From Campylobacter concisus (lineage in GTDB: Bacteria > Campylobacterota > Campylobacteria > Campylobacterales > Campylobacteraceae), in contig JAHADO010000041.1 in assembly GCA_018375265.1 (NCBI GenBank), positions 1-8,762 of the forward strand: a stretch of DNA of 8,762 nt. The letters run 5' to 3'. Positions 6,289 to 8,762 of this stretch are shown in pieces. The stretch's first letter is position 1; the number at the start of each line of letters is the position of its first letter. The translations under genes were made by a program, and so were the position numbers. Below the pieces are notes generated by a model, which was not told the DNA's origin, ran no database searches, and saw only the letters and a program-made list of their open reading frames with translations.

Positions 6289-6723
6289 TTACCTACGATT
6301 TTTGCGGTTTTCTATGCCTATCCTCTCGCTATCTTCGATCTCTGCAACATAGCTTGGATTTTTCTTTTTAGCCTCTTTGTCTAAAAAGCTAATAAGCTTT
6401 GCATCGGCATTTTGGTGAGAGCAGATGAGGATTATAAAATTTATGTAGTTGCTAGCTTCTTTTGGAGCGACCTGATTTTTTTTCGCTGGTATTATAAATT
6501 TCTCTCCAAAAATTTGTATAAGCTCAAAAAGCTCGTTTTTGCTTAGAGTTTTATCGCTAGCAAGCTCTTCAAGCTTTTCGATCGTGATCTCTTCTTCACC
6601 CTCAACTTCTAGTCCTCTTGCTAAGACTTGATGATCTTTGTTTTTTAGCAAAAGATAGATTAGCGCGCAAATGGCAACTATAAGCAAAAAGACAAAAAAG
6701 ACTATCAAGCCCTTTACAAACAT
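6289..6723 (-). CDS. Small single-TM protein co-encoded with ccsBA, unknown function
   Basis: 144 aa with one strongly hydrophobic N-terminal span (about 5-27), followed by KNKD and a mainly acidic-to-basic hydrophilic domain of about 115 residues, most easily read as an N-out, C-in anchor by the positive-inside rule. No CxxC, CxxCH or known enzyme motif; a single cysteine at 101; a basic C-terminus (NRKNRR). The predicted helical content is high and the central part (48-72, EKLEELASDKTLSKNELFELIQ) looks amphipathic. Its ATG (6723-6721) is the base directly after the ccsBA stop (6726-6724), with AAGG inside the ccsBA end as Shine-Dalgarno, so translation is probably coupled. C. jejuni has a small membrane protein (Cj1012c) at the matching place beside Cj1013c, as I recall; similarity between them is not tested here. 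A cytochrome c maturation accessory role is inference from position only. Confidence 0.8.
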   Translation of the reverse strand: MFVKGLIVFFVFLLIVAICALIYLLLKNKDHQVLARGLEVEGEEEITIEKLEELASDKTLSKNELFELIQIFGEKFIIPAKKNQVAPKEASNYINFIILICSHQNADAKLISFLDKEAKKKNPSYVAEIEDSERIGIENRKNRR

Positions 6724-8762
6724 CTATAGCCTTGTGCAAAGAGAGCGTTTTGTAAATGCAAGAACGCTCATCGCTATCATCACTACGATGCTTATCCAGA
6801 CGAAATCAGGCACCGGAAGCGGATCTCCAGCTGCGTATGAGTGCATGCCAGCTAGATAGAAATTTACCCCAAAATAGGTCATTATGATCGACCAATAGGC
6901 AAAAAATGATGCAACAGCAAATGCGTATTGATTATTAAGCTTTGGTATAAATCTCATGTGAAGCACCGCCGCATAGACAAGGATCGAAACTAGCGCCCAA
7001 GTCTCCTTGCTATCCCAGCCCCAGTATCTACCCCAGCTCTCATTTGCCCAGACGCCACCTAAAAAGTTTCCAAGCGTAAGCAGGCTTAGGCCCAGTATCA
7101 TCGCCATCTCATTTATACGTGTCACTTCAGTGATATTGCGTGCGATCTCTGCATTTGGCTTTTTCTTGTTTTGCAAGATGATAAGCAGCAAAGTAAATCC
7201 ACCAAGCAACGCACAAAGGCCTAAAAATCCATAACTTGCAGTTATGATAGAGACGTGGATAGTTAGCCAGTAGCTCTGAAGCACAGGCACAAGCGTCGTG
7301 ATTTGCGGATCCATCCAGCTAAGGTGCGCAACAAATAGCGTAACACCAGCTAATATAGACGTAAGCGCAAGTGCGATCGGACTGCGTTTTGCAAAGATGA
7401 TGCCAGATAGACCAAGCGCCCAAGCGATATAGACCATCGACTCGTAGGCGTTACTCCAAGGGGCGTGCTCAGCGATGTACCAGCGAAGACCAAGTCCAGC
7501 TGTGTGCGCAAGAAAAGCTAGTAAATTTATAATATATACAGCTTTAACTATGCCATTTATCTGCACTTTTGGCGCTAACATCTTGACAAAAACAAATAAT
7601 AAAAGCGCAAGACCAGCCAAAAGATATATCGGCGTCAAGCGATCAAATACTTGAAATTTATTAAATAGAATTTCTATATCTATCTTTTTCTCACTTGGCA
7701 TGACAGCAGAGCCGTATTTGTGCTGATAGGCTGAAATTTTCTCAAGCGCCGCATCCGCCTTACTCCAGTCATTATCCTTTGAGGCTGCATCAACAGCTGA
7801 GAAGTACTCTCTCATCATGCCAACTACTAGCTCAGCCTCTTTTGGCGAGAAGTACATCATCGCACTAGCTGGCGAATACCAAGAATTTGACGGATCATCT
7901 TGTTTTGGGAAAATTTTGAAAATTTCACCGATAAATATCATATAAAATACATTTAGTCTCTCGTCGATCTTTATCACATCTTTGTCAAATGTATTGCGTG
8001 AGCCTGGATGTTTGCGGTTTGCTATCTCGGCAAATTTTGTTAGTTTATACTCGCTTCCACCATCTTTTGTCGCTTTAAAAAATTCATCAAAGCTTGCGTA
8101 TCTTGCATTCTCATCGACGCCTAGCTCTTTTTTTAGTTCCTTGCTCTGACCAAGTGCGATGATCTTCTCATTTCGCCAAAAATCAGGTGTTACCATTATA
8201 GAAAGCATAGCTTGGTTTGAATTTAGACTACCTATGCTCTCACCTCTATGAATTTTGTTTAAAACCTCTTTGCTAAGCGTATCAAATGGCTTCATCCTAC
8301 CATCTGGACTTTGCACGATAAGCCTAGCAAGCTTGTCTGCATGCTCTTTGCTGATATGCGGCAAGAAATCCTCCGCCTTTAGCGAGCCAAAATTTAAGCC
8401 TAAAAGCAAGACCGCTATGAGAGTAGCTACTTTTTTGCCACTTTTTGTTGATTCATTATCTATTAGTTTGGCTAGCTTTCTAAAGCGGCTGTTAGGATTT
8501 ATGACATTTAACAAGAAGCCAAGACCTAGCAAAAAGTAGCCGATATATGTCGGGATCTTGCCTGGGTCCTTATTGACAGAGAGGATCGTGCCTTTCTCGT
8601 CAGTATCGTATGAGCTTTGGAAAAATCTATATCCATCATAATCAAGCACGTGGTTCATATATCTTCTATAATCACACCCCGGATCTTTTGTGCCATCTTT
8701 TACCACAACCTCGCTTGAGTAGCTCATAGGCGAATTTGAGCCAGGATATCTTTTTTGCTCTA
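6724..8762 (-). CDS. ccsBA: Fused cytochrome c synthase CcsBA, System II (partial, N-terminus off the right edge)
   Basis: The last 678 residues are visible; the frame stays open to the window edge (…KRYPGSNSPMSYSSEV), so the ATG at 8727 is internal. Numbering visible residues: 1-85 are the end of the CcsB/ResB part; spans near 72-87 and 110-127; a hydrophilic, probably periplasmic loop of about 250 residues (128-375) with QSPDGRMKPFDTLS; then the multi-span CcsA/ResC part. The haem-handling WWD domain is encoded at 7050-6997 (W571 to W588, with WGRYWGWDSKE). Histidines H502 (codon 7257-7255), H601 (6960-6958) and H640 (6843-6841) sit where the H. hepaticus protein has P-His1, TM-His2 and P-His2; TM-His1 would be in the missing part. 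The protein exports haem and attaches it to CxxCH motifs of periplasmic cytochromes c. First gene seen of a leftward operon with two small membrane proteins. Confidence 0.97.
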   Translation of the reverse strand, partial: EQKRYPGSNSPMSYSSEVVVKDGTKDPGCDYRRYMNHVLDYDGYRFFQSSYDTDEKGTILSVNKDPGKIPTYIGYFLLGLGFLLNVINPNSRFRKLAKLIDNESTKSGKKVATLIAVLLLGLNFGSLKAEDFLPHISKEHADKLARLIVQSPDGRMKPFDTLSKEVLNKIHRGESIGSLNSNQAMLSIMVTPDFWRNEKIIALGQSKELKKELGVDENARYASFDEFFKATKDGGSEYKLTKFAEIANRKHPGSRNTFDKDVIKIDERLNVFYMIFIGEIFKIFPKQDDPSNSWYSPASAMMYFSPKEAELVVGMMREYFSAVDAASKDNDWSKADAALEKISAYQHKYGSAVMPSEKKIDIEILFNKFQVFDRLTPIYLLAGLALLLFVFVKMLAPKVQINGIVKAVYIINLLAFLAHTAGLGLRWYIAEHAPWSNAYESMVYIAWALGLSGIIFAKRSPIALALTSILAGVTLFVAHLSWMDPQITTLVPVLQSYWLTIHVSIITASYGFLGLCALLGGFTLLLIILQNKKKPNAEIARNITEVTRINEMAMILGLSLLTLGNFLGGVWANESWGRYWGWDSKETWALVSILVYAAVLHMRFIPKLNNQYAFAVASFFAYWSIIMTYFGVNFYLAGMHSYAAGDPLPVPDFVWISIVVMIAMSVLAFTKRSLCTRL

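Noticed and set aside
6271..6290. Intrinsic terminator after the one-TM gene (minus strand)
   Set aside because: The only stem available is AAATTT with AAATTT around a T run; an AT-only stem of this length is too weak.
5644..6723. Horizontally acquired island carrying the two unknown membrane proteins
   Set aside because: Base composition and word use look like the neighbours, and there are no repeats, integrase or tRNA edges.
8725..8727. ATG as the start of ccsBA
   Set aside because: The frame continues upstream with family-like sequence (KRYPGSNSP) to the window edge, and the CcsB portion would be lost.

Overview
The window looks like chromosomal core DNA from a Campylobacter species. The GC content seems closer to the C. 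concisus / C. curvus / C. showae side of the genus than to the AT-rich C. jejuni, but species cannot be fixed from this window. Grounds: proteins of clear epsilonproteobacterial type (fused IspDF, fused CcsBA, an HP1021/CemR-type orphan regulator), the short ThiC form, a Campylobacter-style extended -10 promoter, and the order mrp / ispDF / regulator / sat-like / pgpA, which I recall as C. jejuni Cj1606c-Cj1610, here with thiC placed between mrp and ispDF.

Layout. (1) Minus strand, 1-1801: thiC followed by mrp (apbC type), overlapping by 7 nt; mrp runs off the left edge. (2) A 145-bp divergent intergenic region, 1802-1946, with a clear sigma70 promoter facing right and, facing left, a thiC leader with a small hairpin over the thiC ribosome-binding site and a three-codon open frame. 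No THI-box is visible. (3) Plus strand, 1947-5587: ispDF, cemR-like regulator, sat-like gene, pgpA, tightly packed (4-nt overlap, 23-nt overlap, 8-nt gap) and closed by an intrinsic terminator at 5591-5617. (4) Minus strand, 5644-8762: ccsBA (System II cytochrome c synthase, N-terminus beyond the right edge), then a one-TM protein starting on the base after the ccsBA stop, then after 78 bp a four-TM protein with a TTG start. The last two have no assigned function.

How they fit together. ThiC makes the pyrimidine of thiamine with a radical-SAM [4Fe-4S] cluster, and Mrp/ApbC is an Fe-S carrier whose loss in Salmonella impairs thiamine synthesis, so the overlapping pair reads as an enzyme with its cluster supplier. 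IspDF and PgpA are housekeeping envelope and isoprenoid enzymes, sharing a transcription unit with an orphan regulator of energy metabolism and a protein of the ATP-sulfurylase fold. CcsBA attaches haem to periplasmic c-type cytochromes.

No mobile element, CRISPR array, tRNA or rRNA was seen. The most notable item is the sat-like protein: it keeps the ATP-sulfurylase scaffold and its zinc-type Cys/His site but has lost essentially every substrate-contact motif, so it is probably not an ordinary sulfate adenylyltransferase. Next come the regulator that appears to be a burnt-out NtrC-type protein, the thiC leader, and a strong excess of the self-complementary word AAATTT, a form of the RAATTY site linked to DNA uptake in C. 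jejuni.
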